Source of the DNA: Hymenobacter rigui
GTDB lineage: Bacteria; Bacteroidota; Bacteroidia; Cytophagales; Hymenobacteraceae
Direction of reading: 5' to 3'
NCBI RefSeq assembly: GCF_003944715.1
Contig: NZ_RWIT01000005.1
Coordinates: forward strand, 310,001 to 374,000
DNA: 64,000 nucleotides
Shown piece by piece: positions 10,629 through 19,048 of the stretch. The position numbers and the translations under genes were made by a program. The notes beneath the pieces were generated by a model, which saw only the letters and a program-made list of their open reading frames with translations, was not told the DNA's origin and searched no databases. Position 1 is the stretch's first letter; each line of letters begins with the position of its first letter.

Positions 10629-10889
10629 ATAATCAGGCAAAAAAACCGGGGTAAACGTCGCCGCAACCGGCAACGGGAGTGCAAAGGAACAAGGAATAAA
10701 GAGGAATTAGGCAGCCGGCCTATGCTAAACCGGTTACGGATGGCTGGTTGTTTCCCAGGACGAAGCCCGCCGGCCGTAAATCATAACATAGCTATCCTAA
10801 ATTTCATCTAGTAATCCTTCTATATTTCGCCCACCTACCGCTGAGTTCTGCGTAGTACAGCTTACACCTCCCCTCCCATCTTCCTACCT

Positions 10890-11522
10890 ATGAAAAAGAC
10901 AGACCAAGAAAAGCAGGATAAAAAGGCCAGTAAGCAGCAGAACGCCGCCGCCAAAGCCCAACGCAAAGCCGCCAAAGCCGCGCAATCCACCACTACGGCC
11001 ATCAAGGATTCGAAGGCCAGCAAGAAGTCAACGCAGAAAAAGGCGCTGAAAACAGCCGCCAAGCAGCTGCAGAAAGAGCTGGATGGCCGCATCAATGAAG
11101 TGGTAAAACGCATCCGGCAGGAAACAAAAGCCAAGCTCAAGGAAGTAGTAAAAGACGCCACCCGCCGTCTGGATACCGACATGGAACACCTGTTCGAGCA
11201 GGCCCTGCACACCATCGTCGGCCGCCATGAAGCCGGTACCCCCGCCGCCTCCGACAGCATCTCAACGGATTCTGCATCTGTATCATCGGCCGACAGCGGG
11301 GGTAGCGAAGTATCCCGGAGCGTAGCGGCACCTCGCAGCCGTGCAGCTGCCAAGCCCGCCCCGGTCCGGCCGGTAGCCACCAAACCGGCCGGCAAGCCTG
11401 CTGCGGCTGCCGCTAAGCCCGCTGCCCGCCCGGTCGCAAAGTCGCCGGCTCGCTCGGGGGTTAAGACGGTGGCACCCGCCACTACCTCAGCTTCCGGTAC
11501 CGCATCAGAAGCTGCTCAATAG
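10890..11522 (+). CDS. Lys/Ala-rich histone H1-like basic protein
   Basis: A 210-residue low-complexity protein in three parts. Residues 1-55 are Lys/Ala/Gln-rich (KKASKQQNAAAKAQRKAAKA). Residues 56-110 form a predicted long helix or coiled coil (KQLQKELDGRINEVVKRIRQ, EVVKDATRRLDTDMEHLFEQ). After a Ser/Asp-rich linker, residues 145-195 are rich in Ala/Pro/Lys with repeated AAKPA and PVA words like the tail of histone H1. Such proteins often bind DNA or polyphosphate, but this is inference; phasin-like coiled-coil proteins are an alternative. It starts at ATG 10890 after a weak -7-like TATATTTC. Confidence 0.8.
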   Translation: MKKTDQEKQDKKASKQQNAAAKAQRKAAKAAQSTTTAIKDSKASKKSTQKKALKTAAKQLQKELDGRINEVVKRIRQETKAKLKEVVKDATRRLDTDMEHLFEQALHTIVGRHEAGTPAASDSISTDSASVSSADSGGSEVSRSVAAPRSRAAAKPAPVRPVATKPAGKPAAAAAKPAARPVAKSPARSGVKTVAPATTSASGTASEAAQ

Positions 11523-11542
11523 GCTTCGCTCTTACATACACC

Positions 11543-11580
11543 AACGCCCGGTTTCCGTCTAGAAACCGGGCGTTGTGCTT
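11543..11580 (+). terminator. Terminator after the H1-like gene
   Basis: AACGCCCGGTTTC and GAAACCGGGCGTT form a 13-bp stem followed by TGTGCTTTT. It lies 21 bp past the stop at 11522. Confidence 0.85.
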
Positions 11581-11602
11581 TTCGTCCTGGACCTAGCTTG
11601 AT

Positions 11603-11935
11603 CTAACGCGGCAGCCGCAGGGTATCGGCGGGAGCACCGTTCACGCGACGCATGCGGGTTTCGGGCGTAGTGGTATTGTTGTCGTTGGTGTTGAGGGATT
11701 CGGGGCGCTTGCGGGAGTTGATGCCGCTGGCCTGCTCCCGGATGGGCACCCGGCCGGGCGTGGCATCGGGCACGGAGCCGCCGTAGCCGGCGTTGCTGTT
11801 GTAAGCCGCCTGCCGGTCGGCGTCGGTGACGATGCGGGTGGGCGGGCGCTGCACGGCAGCCTCCTCCCCTATCGTTTCGGAGGTAGTGCACGCGCCTAGC
11901 AGCAGCAGGGCCGGAATAACAAGCAACCGTTTCAT
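11603..11935 (-). CDS. Small lipoprotein of unknown function
   Basis: A 110-residue predicted lipoprotein: MKRLLVIPALLLLGACTTSE carries a clear signal peptide and a lipobox LGAC with the lipidated Cys at 16. The mature part is low complexity and rich in Arg, Pro and Asn (PPTRIVTDADRQAAYNSNAG, then NTNDNNTTTPETRMRR). No domain is recognised. It lies downstream of DUF3050 on the same strand, behind a strong terminator, so it is probably a separate unit. Confidence 0.8.
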   Translation of the reverse strand: MKRLLVIPALLLLGACTTSETIGEEAAVQRPPTRIVTDADRQAAYNSNAGYGGSVPDATPGRVPIREQASGINSRKRPESLNTNDNNTTTPETRMRRVNGAPADTLRLPR

Positions 11936-11942
11936 AGCAAAA

Positions 11943-11982
11943 AACCAGGCAGCCCGTCCGGAGCGGACGGGCTGCCTGGTTT
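11943..11982 (-). terminator. Terminator after the DUF3050 gene
   Basis: Near-perfect 18-bp arms (AACCAGGCAGCCCGTCCG and complement) enclose a very short loop, and on the minus strand the stem is followed by T residues (TTTTTTGC). Confidence 0.9.
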
Positions 11983-12011
11983 AACGAAAACCGGCAGCCG
12001 GAGTTGGCCCG

Positions 12012-12806
12012 CTACCCGTGAATCAGGTGTAAATCGGCCTGGATACCGTTCCAGAGGCCTACGCGGGCCTGCATACACTGAGCGGCCACCTCCAGGCTTT
12101 CCTGCCAGCGTTGCGCATCCTGGCCGCACAGGTCGCGTACCATTTGCTGAGCCAGGGGCGTGTGCACTTCCTCGTCCAGCTCAATGTGGCGGTTGAGGTA
12201 GTAGCTGAACGTATCCAGCTGGCCGGGAAAGCGGAAGTTGAGGTCGGCTACCAAGTGGCGGAACATATCGGGAATGACATCCTCGCGGCCGAAAGTGAAG
12301 GCAGCAGCTACGGCGTGGGGCTTGCCCGACTCAATAATGGCAAACGTACCCCGCACAAATTCCTGCACCGAAACCGGCGCATTGGCCTCTACCAGGGCAT
12401 CAGCCACGGTGTGGCCGGCCGCCAGGGCCTCCAGCAGCCGCTCGATGGGGCCGGTATCGGCACCGCACTCCCGCATGGCGCGCAGGTACAGCTCGAAATG
12501 GCTGGCGGGACGGCCTTCGGGGTCCACGTCGGTTTCCTCTTCCAGCACAATATCGTTGATGAGACGGCGGGTGGCGGCGTTGCCGCGCGGCACCCACGGA
12601 ATTTCCACGCAGGTAAGCTCCCGCTGCAGGGCCTTCAAGAGCGACATAAAATCCCACACGGCAAACACGTGGTGCTGCATAAATACGCGCAGATCATCAA
12701 GCGAGTGGAGCGACTGATACACGCTGTGCGCCACCAGCTGTTCCCGCACCGGGGCCAGGGCCTGCTGCAACTCGGCAATGGAATCTGAATGAACCTGGGT
12801 TGACAT
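12012..12806 (-). CDS. DUF3050 family protein (heme-oxygenase-like fold)
   Basis: A 264-residue soluble all-helical protein matching the DUF3050 family by its signature words: HHVFAVWDFMSLLKALQREL, LINDIVLEEETD, SHFELYLRAMRECG, and a C-terminal RHIELDEEVHTPLAQQM. The His/Glu pairs on these helices are what a metal-binding heme-oxygenase-like protein would show, but the activity of the family is not known to me. The start is set at 12806 (MSTQVHSDSIAEL), because the upstream frame to 12896 has no conserved look and covers a hairpin. Confidence 0.87.
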   Translation of the reverse strand: MSTQVHSDSIAELQQALAPVREQLVAHSVYQSLHSLDDLRVFMQHHVFAVWDFMSLLKALQRELTCVEIPWVPRGNAATRRLINDIVLEEETDVDPEGRPASHFELYLRAMRECGADTGPIERLLEALAAGHTVADALVEANAPVSVQEFVRGTFAIIESGKPHAVAAAFTFGREDVIPDMFRHLVADLNFRFPGQLDTFSYYLNRHIELDEEVHTPLAQQMVRDLCGQDAQRWQESLEVAAQCMQARVGLWNGIQADLHLIHG

Positions 12807-12865
12807 AAGCAAAGAGGGTAAAATGTACTGTGGAGCTTGCGCTCTGTTGCCACAACAAACGAAAC

Positions 12866-12894
12866 GGCCCATTGGCTTGGATTGCCAATGGGCC
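12866..12894 (-). terminator. Hairpin between msrB and the DUF3050 gene
   Basis: A perfect 11-bp inverted repeat (GGCCCATTGGC / GCCAATGGGCC) with a 7-nt loop. It lacks a proper T run on the minus strand, so it may be a weak msrB terminator or a 5'-leader structure of the DUF3050 gene. Confidence 0.4.
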
Positions 12895-12914
12895 ATAATG
12901 CAAAATTAGGTATC

Positions 12915-13008
12915 AGTTAGTAGTTGTTAGTTGCTGGTTAGTAGTTGTCCGTTATTAGGCTATACTGACAACGGACAACTACTAACCAGCAACTAACAAC
13001 TACTAACT
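12915..13008. repeat. Perfect 39-bp inverted repeat abutting the msrB stop
   Basis: Arms at 12915-12953 and 12970-13008 are exact reverse complements over 39 bp with a 16-bp loop. Each arm is built of TTAGTAGTTGTTAG-like words. The right arm runs into the msrB stop codon (13008-13010). It belongs with the repeats at 2041-2112 and 62971-63038. Confidence 0.95.
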
Positions 13009-13577
13009 TATTTCGCCTTTTCGAATATCATGCCGTCGGAGTCCATGCAGTAGCGCTGGCCGGTAGGCTTGGGGCCATCATCGAACACGTGGCCGAGGTG
13101 GCCGCCACATTTGGCGCAGACCAGCTCGTCGCGGCTCATGCCCAGACTGTTGTCGGCGGTTACTTTCAGGCTGTTTTCAGTAGCCGGAGCCCAGAAACTG
13201 GGCCAGCCGGTGCCCGATTCAAATTTGGTTTCCGAGGAAAAGAGCAGATTGTGGTCGGCGGCGCAGTAGTAGTTGCCCTTCTGATGATTGTCAAAATACT
13301 TATTGGCAAACGGCCGCTCAGTGCCCTGCTGCCGCAGAATAAAGTACTGCGCGGGCGTCAGCTGCGCCTTCCACTGGGCATCCGTCTTGCGCACCGGAAA
13401 CTCGTCGGGCTTGCCGATTACTACTTTGGGTTTCGGGTAAGCCTTTGCCGCTGCCGACGGGCTGGTTACTGGCCGGGGCGAATCGGCCAGATCCATCTTG
13501 GCATCAGTTTTCTTTTGGGAGCAGGCGGAGTTCAGCGTCAGGGCCGAAAGCAGCACGATCAGAAGCGAGGAACGCAT
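13008..13577 (-). CDS. msrB: Peptide-methionine (R)-S-oxide reductase, exported lipoprotein form
   Basis: It repairs methionine R-sulfoxide in proteins. The N-terminus is a signal peptide with a lipobox ([11 protein letters not shown]), so the enzyme acts outside the cytoplasm, and a Pro/Ala-rich linker of about 35 residues follows. The catalytic domain shows [31 protein letters not shown] and the catalytic Cys in QRYCMDSDG. One oddity is the zinc site: the second CxxC is intact (CAKC), but the first reads YYCAAD with Asp where the second Cys is expected. The 189-residue length includes the linker. Confidence 0.93.
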   Translation of the reverse strand: MRSSLLIVLLSALTLNSACSQKKTDAKMDLADSPRPVTSPSAAAKAYPKPKVVIGKPDEFPVRKTDAQWKAQLTPAQYFILRQQGTERPFANKYFDNHQKGNYYCAADHNLLFSSETKFESGTGWPSFWAPATENSLKVTADNSLGMSRDELVCAKCGGHLGHVFDDGPKPTGQRYCMDSDGMIFEKAK

Positions 13578-13786
13578 GAAACGGGACGGGATAAAGGAGG
13601 TTAAAAGAGGACGCTGGCCTATCGGTAGCAGCTGTTATCAGAACATACGCAACTCACGCACAGTTCGGTCTTACTGACTTAAATAGCCCATTACCTATAC
13701 TGCCGGGAACCACAGCAGGCCAATAAGTTGTCTGATTTCTCACCCACCGTTTCTTCTTCATTCAGTAACAAGTATTTACTGCGCGC

Positions 13787-13813
13787 TTTTGCGCTAAACA
13801 TTCCGTACCTTTG
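13787..13813 (+). promoter_or_regulatory. Probable typA promoter
   Basis: TACCTTTG at 13806-13813 fits the TAnnTTTG -7 element 20 bp before the start codon. A TTTTG at 13787-13791 is the nearest -33 candidate, but the 14-nt spacer is shorter than usual. Confidence 0.55.
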
Positions 13814-13832
13814 CGCCCGGAAAACCCTTTGT

Positions 13833-15641
13833 ATGCAGAACATTCGCAATATCGCCATCATCGCCCACGTTGACCACGGCAAGACGACGCTCGTGGACAA
13901 GATCATTCACGCTTCCAAGCTGTTCGACGAGCACCAGCAGTTCGACGACCTGATTCTGGACAACAATGACCTGGAACGTGAGCGGGGCATCACCATCGTC
14001 TCCAAAAACGTATCGGTACGGTACAAAGACGTTAAAATCAACATCATCGACACCCCTGGTCACGCCGACTTCGGCGGTGAGGTAGAGCGGGTTCTGAAGA
14101 TGGCCGACGGCGTACTGCTGCTCGTCGATGCTTTCGAAGGCGCCATGCCCCAGACGCGTTTCGTGCTGGGCAAAGCCATTGACCTGGGCCTGAAGCCCAT
14201 CGTGGTGGTGAACAAGGTGGACAAGGAAAACTGCCGCCCCGACGAGGTGCACGAGCAGGTATTCGACCTGATGTTCAACCTGGGGGCTACCGAAGACCAG
14301 CTGGACTTCGTGACCCTGTACGGCTCCTCAAAGCAGGGCTGGATGAGCACCGACTGGAAAGTAAAAACCGACAGCATCATTCCGCTGCTCGACGCCGTGG
14401 TGGCTTCTATCCCGGCGGCTCCCCAGCTGGAAGGCACGCCCCAGATGCAGGTTACCTCGCTCGACTACTCGTCGTTCGTGGGCCGTATCGCCATTGGCCG
14501 TGTACACCGCGGTACGCTGAAAGAAGGCGCCAACATGAGCCTGATCAAGCGTGACGGCACCATCAAAAAAGTAAAAATCAAAGAGCTGCAGGTATTCGAA
14601 GGCCTGGGCCGCAACAAGGTTTCGGAGGTTAGCTCCGGCGAAATCTGCGCGGTAACCGGCATCGAAGGCTTCGACATCGGCGATACGCTGGCCGACGCTG
14701 AAAACCCCGAGGCACTGGCGGTAATCAGCATCGACGAGCCGACGATGAACATGCTGTTCACCATCAACAACTCGCCCTTCTTCGGTAAGGAAGGCAAGTT
14801 TGTGACCTCGCGTCACCTGCGTGACCGTCTGTTCAAGGAAACCGAGAAAAACCTGGCCCTGCGCGTGAAGGAAACCGACCGTGAGGACACCTTCCTGGTG
14901 TACGGCCGCGGTATTCTGCACTTGTCGGTACTCATCGAGACCATGCGTCGCGAAGGGTTCGAGCTGCAGGTAGGCCAGCCCCAGGTATTGTTCCGCGAGG
15001 ACGAAGACGGCAACCGTCTGGAGCCCATCGAGCACCTGGTGGTAGACGTACCGGAGGAAACTGCCGGTAAGGTGATTGAGCTGGTGACGATGCGTAAAGG
15101 CGAGCTGACCATCATGGAGCCCAAGGGCGACCTGCAGCACCTGGAGTTCAACATTCCGGCCCGTGGCCTGATTGGCCTGCGTAACAACGTGCTGACCGCC
15201 ACCGCTGGTGAGGCCATCATGAACCACCGCTTCTCAGCTTATGAGCCCTACAAAGGCGTAATCCCCGGCCGTATCTCCGGTTCGCTGATTTCGATGGACA
15301 CCGGTGCCGGCACCGCATACACCATCGACAAGATGCAGGACCGTGGTGAGTTCTTCGTTGATCCGGGCGAAGAAGTGTACGCTGGCCAGGTTATCGGTGA
15401 GCACACCCGCCCCAACGACCTGACCATCAACATCCAGAAAGGCAAGAAACTCACCAACATGCGTGCCTCGGGTACGGATGACAACGTGAAAATCGTGCCC
15501 AAGCGTCAGTTCTCGCTGGAGGAAGCCATGGAATACATCCAGAAGGATGAGTACCTGGAAGTAACTCCGAAATCGGTGCGGATGCGCAAGATCTTGCTCG
15601 ACGAGAACGAGCGTCTGCGTTCGGCCAAGAAGGCTGACTAA
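13833..15641 (+). CDS. typA: Translational GTPase TypA/BipA
   Basis: A ribosome-associated GTPase of the EF-G/LepA class, involved in ribosome assembly and stress adaptation. At 602 residues it is full length. G motifs are AHVDHGKTTLVDKI (G1), RGITI (G2), DTPGHADFGGEVERVL (G3) and VVVNKVDK (G4). The BipA C-terminal region is visible (IPARGLIGLRNNVLTATAGE, RASGTDDNVKIVPKRQFSLE). The start is ATG 13833 (MQNIRNIAIIAHVDHG). The upstream Met at 13728 would put the promoter inside the coding region, so it is rejected. Confidence 0.98.
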   Translation: MQNIRNIAIIAHVDHGKTTLVDKIIHASKLFDEHQQFDDLILDNNDLERERGITIVSKNVSVRYKDVKINIIDTPGHADFGGEVERVLKMADGVLLLVDAFEGAMPQTRFVLGKAIDLGLKPIVVVNKVDKENCRPDEVHEQVFDLMFNLGATEDQLDFVTLYGSSKQGWMSTDWKVKTDSIIPLLDAVVASIPAAPQLEGTPQMQVTSLDYSSFVGRIAIGRVHRGTLKEGANMSLIKRDGTIKKVKIKELQVFEGLGRNKVSEVSSGEICAVTGIEGFDIGDTLADAENPEALAVISIDEPTMNMLFTINNSPFFGKEGKFVTSRHLRDRLFKETEKNLALRVKETDREDTFLVYGRGILHLSVLIETMRREGFELQVGQPQVLFREDEDGNRLEPIEHLVVDVPEETAGKVIELVTMRKGELTIMEPKGDLQHLEFNIPARGLIGLRNNVLTATAGEAIMNHRFSAYEPYKGVIPGRISGSLISMDTGAGTAYTIDKMQDRGEFFVDPGEEVYAGQVIGEHTRPNDLTINIQKGKKLTNMRASGTDDNVKIVPKRQFSLEEAMEYIQKDEYLEVTPKSVRMRKILLDENERLRSAKKAD

Positions 15642-15661
15642 CTCGCAGCAGATAGTTTTGT

Positions 15662-15697
15662 AAAAAAGGGAGCGGCCGGTGGCTGCTCCCTTTTTTT
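15662..15697 (+). terminator. Terminator after typA
   Basis: AAAAAGGGAGC and GCTCCCTTTTTTT form the stem, ending in seven T, 20 bp past the stop. Confidence 0.85.
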
Positions 15698-15770
15698 GTT
15701 TTAGTCATGGTTAGCACAGATGTGGGCTTTTACGGTTATGTATGACGCAACAGCTTTTCTCTGCCCGCTT

Positions 15771-16526
15771 ATGCCCGAATCACCAATCTATTCGCCCGCC
15801 AGCATTCCACCCCGTTGGTCATTGATGCGCCAACGCTGGAGCAACCTGCTGTTTGCGCACTGGGCTGTGGAGCCGGCCATGCTGCGGCCCTATCTGCCGG
15901 AGCGGCTGGAGCTGGATTTGTTTGCGGGGCAGGCGTGGCTGGGCGTGGTACCGTTTACCATGAGCCATATCCGGCCGCTGGGGCTGCCGGCGGTGCCGGG
16001 CCTGAGCGCGCTGCACGAGCTGAACGTGCGCACCTATGCCCGCCTTGATGGAATACCGGGCGTATGGTTTTTGTCGCTGGATGCTACGCAGCCGCTGGGC
16101 GTATGGGCGGCCCGCACATTATTTCACCTGCCCTACCTGCACGCCCGCATGCAGCTTACCCGCCAGGGTAATGCATTGCACGCCACGGCTACACGCACGC
16201 ACCGCGGCGAGGCCCCGGCTACGTTTGCCGCCACCTGGACGCCGGGCGCGGCATTGCCATTGGCGCAGCCTGGCTCATTAGCCTATTTCCTGACCGAGCG
16301 GTATCATCTGTACACGGCCGGCCACACGGTGCGGCCCGGTCAGCACGATGTGTCGCTCTGGCGGGGCCGGCTCTGGCACGAGCCGTGGCAACTGCGAGAA
16401 GCTACCCTGCAGCACTGGGAATCCACCCTAGTAGAAAGTCACGGCCTGCCCACGCCACAGGGCCCGCCGCTGCTGCACGCTGCCGACACGCTGGGCGTGT
16501 GGGTGGAAGAATTGCGGCGCGTTTGA
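15771..16526 (+). CDS. DUF2071 family protein (YqjF-like)
   Basis: A 251-residue soluble protein that matches DUF2071 by its ordered words: WSNLLFAHWAVEPAMLRPYL near the start, LELDLFAGQAWLGVVPFTMS, HELNVRTYARLDGIPGVWFL, and FLTERYHLYTAG further on. These are the characteristic positions of the YqjF-type single-domain proteins. Their biochemical function is not known to me. The start is ambiguous: Met at 15720, 15771 or 15825 are in frame, and 15771 is preferred because the family usually has a short N-terminal extension. It is convergent with acyP. Confidence 0.85.
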   Translation: MPESPIYSPASIPPRWSLMRQRWSNLLFAHWAVEPAMLRPYLPERLELDLFAGQAWLGVVPFTMSHIRPLGLPAVPGLSALHELNVRTYARLDGIPGVWFLSLDATQPLGVWAARTLFHLPYLHARMQLTRQGNALHATATRTHRGEAPATFAATWTPGAALPLAQPGSLAYFLTERYHLYTAGHTVRPGQHDVSLWRGRLWHEPWQLREATLQHWESTLVESHGLPTPQGPPLLHAADTLGVWVEELRRV

Positions 16527-16530
16527 GCGG

Positions 16531-16812
16531 TTACCGCTCTACCCGAAAATCAGCGTAACGCTGCACTGCTCCCGCGGCAACCTCTACCCTATCCACCCGG
16601 GCGGCGGGCGGGCCATGGTGGCACCACGCTTCCAGCTGCTGCAGGGCTTCCAGAGGGCCTTCTGCCTCAATGGTTACGGTATCGTCGGGGTTGTTGCGCA
16701 CGGTGCCGGTAAGGCCAAGGCGGTAGGCTTCCTGCTGGGTGCTTTGGCGAAAGAAAACGCCTTGCACGCGGCCATGGACGCGGATGGTGCGGTGTTCAAC
16801 GGGAGAGTTCAT
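16531..16812 (-). CDS. acyP: Acylphosphatase
   Basis: The 93-residue protein has the acylphosphatase fold signature: HGRVQGVFFRQSTQQEA with the catalytic Arg in VFFRQ, and the catalytic Asn in GTVRNNPDDTVTIEAEG. It hydrolyses acyl phosphates in the cytoplasm. Its start overlaps the stop of the upstream lipoprotein gene by 4 bp (ATGA), so the two are translationally coupled on the minus strand. Confidence 0.96.
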   Translation of the reverse strand: MNSPVEHRTIRVHGRVQGVFFRQSTQQEAYRLGLTGTVRNNPDDTVTIEAEGPLEALQQLEAWCHHGPPAARVDRVEVAAGAVQRYADFRVER

Positions 16813-17666
16813 CGGATGATTTGCAGATGCCAGCGGCGCAGGGAGTCCGGCTGCCAGCGGGTGTTCCGGAACGGATTATCAGCGGAAAGCATACGCCCGG
16901 GCAAGCGTCGCCGTTGCAGCTGGTGGGTGGCGGCGTTATACTCATCAAGGTAAAGAGCGGGCGACGGGGCATCGGTGCGCTGACGCATGCTGTCCTGAAT
17001 GATAATTCGGGTAGTGGTATCGGGGCTGAACAGGCGGGCCAAAGTGCGGCGGTCGGGGGCCAAGAAATAGGCCTCTACGGGGCCGCCATAAACGCTGCGT
17101 ATTGAATCAGGCAGAGCAGGAAACACCATCGAAAAGCTGCGGAGTAGCTCAAGGTCGAAAAGGGTACCGGAAGTATCCGTACGCGGCACCCACACGGCCC
17201 GGTCGTCCGCCAGCAGGTGGAAAGTGGCCGTGTGGTCGACTTTCCCTTCAGTGCCGACCAGGTGAAACCGGGTACCGGCCGGGGTGAGTTGCAGCAGGTA
17301 CACGGCCTGGGCACTGCCACCGTACGGAAAACAACGAAACCGCAGCAGCCACCGGGCCTGGTAGTGCCGCAGCGGCTGAATATCCTCCGCGCCGGGCTCT
17401 ACCGAATCGGGGGAGCATAGGTTGCGCGGCGCCAGCAGCTTCCCCCGGTACCGCACCTCGAAGCCCAGCGTATCATAGGAGGTGAAAATAAACAGGTTGG
17501 TGGTTTTGCGCACGCGGTACCGCAGAACCAGCGGAGCATACTTGGACGCGTTTTCGGCCGTGAAATCGGAAGTAGAACACGCCCCGAACACCAGCACTAC
17601 CAGCAGGCCACCCAGCAGCAGGCGGGCACGCCACGAGGCCGGGCGGAGAAAAACAGGCTTCAGCAT
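16809..17666 (-). CDS. Lipoprotein of unknown function
   Basis: A 285-residue predicted lipoprotein. After a basic stretch the hydrophobic core LLLGGLLVVLVFGACST ends in the lipobox FGAC. The mature part is beta-rich with no recognised domain (TSYDTLGFEVRYRGKLLAPR, FLAPDRRTLARLFSPDTTTR). The start at 17666 (MLKPVF) is preferred over 17681. It is the first gene of a two-gene unit with acyP (4-bp overlap) and lies back to back with nagA; the gap between the divergent starts is about 125 bp. Confidence 0.82.
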   Translation of the reverse strand: MLKPVFLRPASWRARLLLGGLLVVLVFGACSTSDFTAENASKYAPLVLRYRVRKTTNLFIFTSYDTLGFEVRYRGKLLAPRNLCSPDSVEPGAEDIQPLRHYQARWLLRFRCFPYGGSAQAVYLLQLTPAGTRFHLVGTEGKVDHTATFHLLADDRAVWVPRTDTSGTLFDLELLRSFSMVFPALPDSIRSVYGGPVEAYFLAPDRRTLARLFSPDTTTRIIIQDSMRQRTDAPSPALYLDEYNAATHQLQRRRLPGRMLSADNPFRNTRWQPDSLRRWHLQIIR

Positions 17667-17791
17667 AGCAATAGAATACAATGTGCCGGCAGACGGAGGC
17701 CAAGATACGCGGTAGCCGCCAGGCTACGCCGTTCTCAACCACCCCACCGAACCACCGGTTACCTTCGCCCCACCTTTCCCTTTCTCCGCCC

Positions 17792-18910
17792 ATGCGCTAT
17801 CTGCTCCGCAACTGCACTATCTACACCGGCTCAACTGTGCTGCCTCACCACACCTTGCTGGTGAAAGATGGTCTGATTGAAGCCGTACTGCCCGAAGTAG
17901 CCGCCCCTGCCGATATACCCACCGTGGATGCCCGGGGCCTGAACGTAGCGCCCGGCCTGCTGGATTTGCAGGTGTATGGGGCCGCAGGGCAGCTATTTTC
18001 GGTAACCCCCACATCGGAGGCATTGATCACCCTCACGCAGCATGCGTTCCGGCAGGGTACCACGGGCGTGCTGGCCACCATGCCCACTAACTCCCGGGAC
18101 ATGATGCGGCGGGCGCTGGAAGCCGGCCGGGAGTTTTGCCGGGAACAGCCGGGCCTGCTGGGCATTCACCTGGAGGGGCCATACATCAACCCGCTCAAGA
18201 AAGGCGCGCACCAGGCTGAGTTTATCCGAGAGCCCACGGTGGCCGAAGTGGAGGAGCTGCTGCAGCTGGGTGGCAGCATCCTGAAAATGATAACGCTGGC
18301 CCCCGAAATGGCCCCGGCGGCCGTGGTAACGCGTTTGCGGGAGGCCGATGTGGTACTGTCGGCGGGGCACTCCAACGCTACATACCAGCAGGCCACGGCA
18401 GGTTTCCGACAGGGTTTTTCGGCGGCCACGCACCTGTTCAATGCTATGTCGGCGCTACAGGGGCGGGAGCCGGGCCTGGTGGGGGCCGTGTACGATTCGG
18501 CCACGGCCTACGCCAGTATTATCGTGGATGGGGTACACTGCAGCTACGATGCCGTGCGCATCAGCCAGAAACTGCTGGGGGAGCGGCTGTTTCTGATTAC
18601 CGATGCCGTGACCGACAGTGAGCAGGGCGCGTACCGGTTCCGGCGCGAGGGCAACCATTTTGTGGATGCCCAGGGCACGCTGGCCGGCTCGGCCCTGACG
18701 CTGCCGGACTCCATCCGCAACTGTGTGCAGCACGTGGGGCTACCGCTGGAAGAAGCCCTGCGTATGGCCTCCCTGTACCCGGCCCAGGTGCTGGGCCTCG
18801 ACCACGAGCTTGGTTACCTCAACAGCTCGTACCGCGCCGATTTCTGGCTGTTTGACAACGACCTGACGCCTCGCGCCACGGCCCGTTCCGGAGAGTTGGT
18901 GTGGTGGTAG
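17792..18910 (+). CDS. nagA: N-acetylglucosamine-6-phosphate deacetylase
   Basis: It converts GlcNAc-6-P to GlcN-6-P plus acetate in amino-sugar recycling. The 372-residue amidohydrolase shows the metal Glu in GIHLEGPYINPLKKGAH, His in LSAGHSNATY, His in AATHLFNAMSAL, and the catalytic Asp in LITDAVTDSE. The first strand reads LLDLQVYGAAG rather than a D-H-x-H, as in the single-metal E. coli-type NagA. The start is ATG 17792 (MRYLLRNCTIYTG); the upstream frame to 17681 lacks family similarity. No nagB or nagK is adjacent in the window. Confidence 0.95.
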   Translation: MRYLLRNCTIYTGSTVLPHHTLLVKDGLIEAVLPEVAAPADIPTVDARGLNVAPGLLDLQVYGAAGQLFSVTPTSEALITLTQHAFRQGTTGVLATMPTNSRDMMRRALEAGREFCREQPGLLGIHLEGPYINPLKKGAHQAEFIREPTVAEVEELLQLGGSILKMITLAPEMAPAAVVTRLREADVVLSAGHSNATYQQATAGFRQGFSAATHLFNAMSALQGREPGLVGAVYDSATAYASIIVDGVHCSYDAVRISQKLLGERLFLITDAVTDSEQGAYRFRREGNHFVDAQGTLAGSALTLPDSIRNCVQHVGLPLEEALRMASLYPAQVLGLDHELGYLNSSYRADFWLFDNDLTPRATARSGELVWW

Positions 18911-18920
18911 CTGCAGCAGC

Positions 18921-18951
18921 TTGACAAAGGAGCGGGTTCAGGTTATTTTTG
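18921..18951 (+). promoter_or_regulatory. Promoter of the first histidine kinase
   Basis: TTG at 18921-18923 and TATTTTTG at 18944-18951 with a 20-nt spacer match TTTG-N19-21-TAnnTTTG. The kinase starts 97 bp downstream. Confidence 0.7.
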
Positions 18952-19048
18952 CTGGTAGCCGGACCTGCGGCATCCTTTTTTTCGTTGCCGCTGCGCGTGC
19001 CGGGCTGCTTTCGGTGGCGGGTGCCGTATTGCCTAGTTATTGATTGCT

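Noticed and set aside
9420-10811. 463-codon open frame opposite metG
   Set aside because: Shadow of metG. The composition is Val/Gly/Gln-rich with no recognisable motif.
13728-13832. N-terminal extension of typA from 13728
   Set aside because: It would place the TAnnTTTG promoter inside the gene. The family starts at MQNIRNIAIIAH.
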